A DNA stretch of 64,000 nucleotides. Source: Brachyspira hampsonii. Lineage in GTDB: Bacteria > Spirochaetota > Brachyspiria > Brachyspirales > Brachyspiraceae. Positions 62,541 through 64,000 of the stretch are shown here, in pieces. Every line of letters starts with the position of its first letter. The first letter of the stretch is position 1. Location of the stretch: positions 62,001 to 126,000 of the forward strand of contig NZ_MDCO01000009.1 of the NCBI RefSeq assembly GCF_001746205.1, read 5' to 3'. A program made the position numbers and the translations under genes. The notes beneath the pieces are model-generated. The model had not been told where the DNA came from. It ran no database searches and saw only the letters and a program-made list of their open reading frames with translations.

Positions 62541-64000
62541 ATGAAAAAAATTATATTAATGATATCTTTAAGTATTTTAATAAGCTGTAGTAACAAATCT
62601 AATAACACACAAAACAATACAACAGTTAATAACAATACAAATATAATAGTAAATAATAATATTCCTCAAAATACAAATCAAATTATAAATCAGCAAACAA
62701 CTGAAACAAGAAAGAAAAAAATAGAATTTAAAAATATATATCCTATCAAACCATATACAGAAGAAGAAATTGATGAAATATTATACAAAACCATTGACAC
62801 AGAATTAGCAAATTATGGAATATCTGATAATTCTAAAAAAGAAAGAAGAGAAGAAGAAAAACAAAGAATGCAGAATATTAAAGATTTACTTTTGAAAGGG
62901 ATAAATAGCGAAGATGAAGATGGAAACAGTATATTAATGCTAATGCAGAAACTTGACTATAGAAATTATGCTTATAATGATTTAGTAAAATGGCTTGTTG
63001 AACATGGCATTAGTTTAGATGATACTAAAATACTAAATTATAATTATACTGATAATATGATAGATTATTTATTAGAATCAGGAGTTAATTTTGATTATAA
63101 TACAGTGTATAATAAAATTGACTTAAAAAATAATAATTATAATTTAATATCAAAATTGATTAAAAAGTTAGAATCTGCAGGTTATTATTTTTCTGATATA
63201 GATTATCAATTACAAAGTGATTTATTATTTCAGTCCATTTTAGCTGATAATTTGGATTTAGTAATATTATTTTTAAAACTTGGTTCTGATATTAATTCCA
63301 TAAACAGAATGAGAGATGGTTATGTGGGAACTCCTTTAATGTATAGTGCCTATTATGAAAAGTATAATATTATGGATTATTTAAAAGAGAAAAATGCGGA
63401 TATTACTATTCACTGCTTTCAAGATACAGAAGAATTAGAAAGTATCCATAATGATAGCCATATATCTTTTGTATTGATGGAAAATTTTCCTGTTTTAAAT
63501 CCTACAAATTTAATTAATACTGTTATCACTGTAAATAATAATGCAGATTTGATGATAAGAATATTAAATAAAATATCTCAAACTTTTAAATTTGCAGATA
63601 CAAGCTATATTTATTCACCTGCCTCACAAACTGAATTTACAAATAATAATGAAAAATATATTTTAATACAAAGTCATATATTAAATGAAGAATATGTAGA
63701 AAATCTTATATCAATGGAAAAATATGTACATGATTTTGAAGTAAACGATAAATATTTTAATTATGTAACTATATGGAAAAGAGATAAAAACGATGAAAAT
63801 AAAGCAGAGTTTATAACAGGCTTTTATCCAATGCAAAATGATAACTACTCAAAAACTTATGATATTGCCTCATCAGGAAATTATGTCACAATAGAAGCAA
63901 CAGATGATGGTACATATTATTATACATTTATAATAGAAAATAATGATTTTTATTTAGATAAATTTTCTTTCTCTAAGTATAATATATCAGATAATAACAA
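62541..64000 (+). CDS. Lipoprotein with ankyrin-like repeats (runs off window)
   Basis: ATG 62541 follows AAGGAAA. At least 486 codons are open to the window edge. The signal ends with lipobox ILISC (Cys16), followed by an Asn/Thr-rich linker and a charged region. Divergent ankyrin-like units follow (LLLKGINSEDEDGNSILMLM, LVKWLVEHGISLDD, LVILFLKLGSDINS, TPLMYSAYYEKYNIMDYL). After about residue 330 the repeats give way to a beta-rich domain of unknown type. It is probably a lipid-anchored surface or periplasmic protein. The C-terminus is not visible. Confidence 0.7.
   Translation, partial: MKKIILMISLSILISCSNKSNNTQNNTTVNNNTNIIVNNNIPQNTNQIINQQTTETRKKKIEFKNIYPIKPYTEEEIDEILYKTIDTELANYGISDNSKKERREEEKQRMQNIKDLLLKGINSEDEDGNSILMLMQKLDYRNYAYNDLVKWLVEHGISLDDTKILNYNYTDNMIDYLLESGVNFDYNTVYNKIDLKNNNYNLISKLIKKLESAGYYFSDIDYQLQSDLLFQSILADNLDLVILFLKLGSDINSINRMRDGYVGTPLMYSAYYEKYNIMDYLKEKNADITIHCFQDTEELESIHNDSHISFVLMENFPVLNPTNLINTVITVNNNADLMIRILNKISQTFKFADTSYIYSPASQTEFTNNNEKYILIQSHILNEEYVENLISMEKYVHDFEVNDKYFNYVTIWKRDKNDENKAEFITGFYPMQNDNYSKTYDIASSGNYVTIEATDDGTYYYTFIIENNDFYLDKFSFSKYNISDNN

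Overview
The window is a very AT-rich (roughly three quarters A+T) bacterial chromosome segment. Its gene content points to a spirochaete of the genus Brachyspira: many small lipoproteins, chemoreceptors, ankyrin-repeat secreted proteins, a PF12784-type PD-(D/E)XK 'transposase' whose C-terminus carries repeated EGIK units, and a 1433-residue CoA-dehydratase activase. I did not fix the species. Most genes are single units or short operons on alternating strands, with strong AGGAG-like ribosome binding sites and TTGACA/TATAAT promoters. No rRNA, tRNA or CRISPR array was seen.

Region 1-27 kb is mostly core. It holds the tail of glycogen synthase, yajQ, lexA, a decayed transposase copy and a pentanucleotide repeat array, rpe, rnc, a class A penicillin-binding protein (pbpC), a FecR-like secreted protein, a divergent HD-GYP protein and dxs. 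The pyrBC operon follows, preceded by a leader peptide and attenuator. Next are a DUF3089 lipoprotein, a five-gene zinc-import operon behind a nested palindromic promoter (Zur-like), fchA, a tandem pair of GH3-like proteins (one apparently catalytically dead), an Rpn-type nuclease gene with a probable internal translation start, a DegT aminotransferase and a TSUP transporter.

Region 27-33.5 kb is accessory. It has a tyrosine recombinase with tandem 55-bp palindromic repeats downstream and inverted repeats over its ribosome binding site. It also has several hairpin-rich intergenic repeats, an ankyrin protein, a duplicated ribbon-helix-helix-like protein behind a ribosome-site hairpin, a 5'-truncated SH3-domain gene, a solo copy of the Rpn-gene 3' end, a frameshifted exported protein and a chemoreceptor truncated before its signalling tip. 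The cluster of broken genes indicates repeated rearrangement.

Region 33.5-60 kb returns to core metabolism and transport: an intact chemoreceptor, a MATE exporter, a 5'-nucleotidase lipoprotein, a rhodanese, a stand-alone OLD-type ATPase/TOPRIM protein (possible phage defence), the CoA-dehydratase activase, panD with an altered cleavage site, yedE and a TusA-like gene separated by a structured RNA candidate, gatA, rpsF-ssb-rpsR, an aldo/keto reductase, a flavoprotein, an MFS transporter and a DsbD-like protein.

Region 60-64 kb holds an AIPR abortive-infection gene bounded by direct copies of a promoter-like sequence, then a lipoprotein with ankyrin-like repeats that runs off the window. The most notable items are the pyr leader attenuator, the intragenic start in the Rpn gene, the recombinase-linked repeat array, the hairpin-controlled RHH-like gene, the zinc-operon promoter and the AIPR cassette boundaries.
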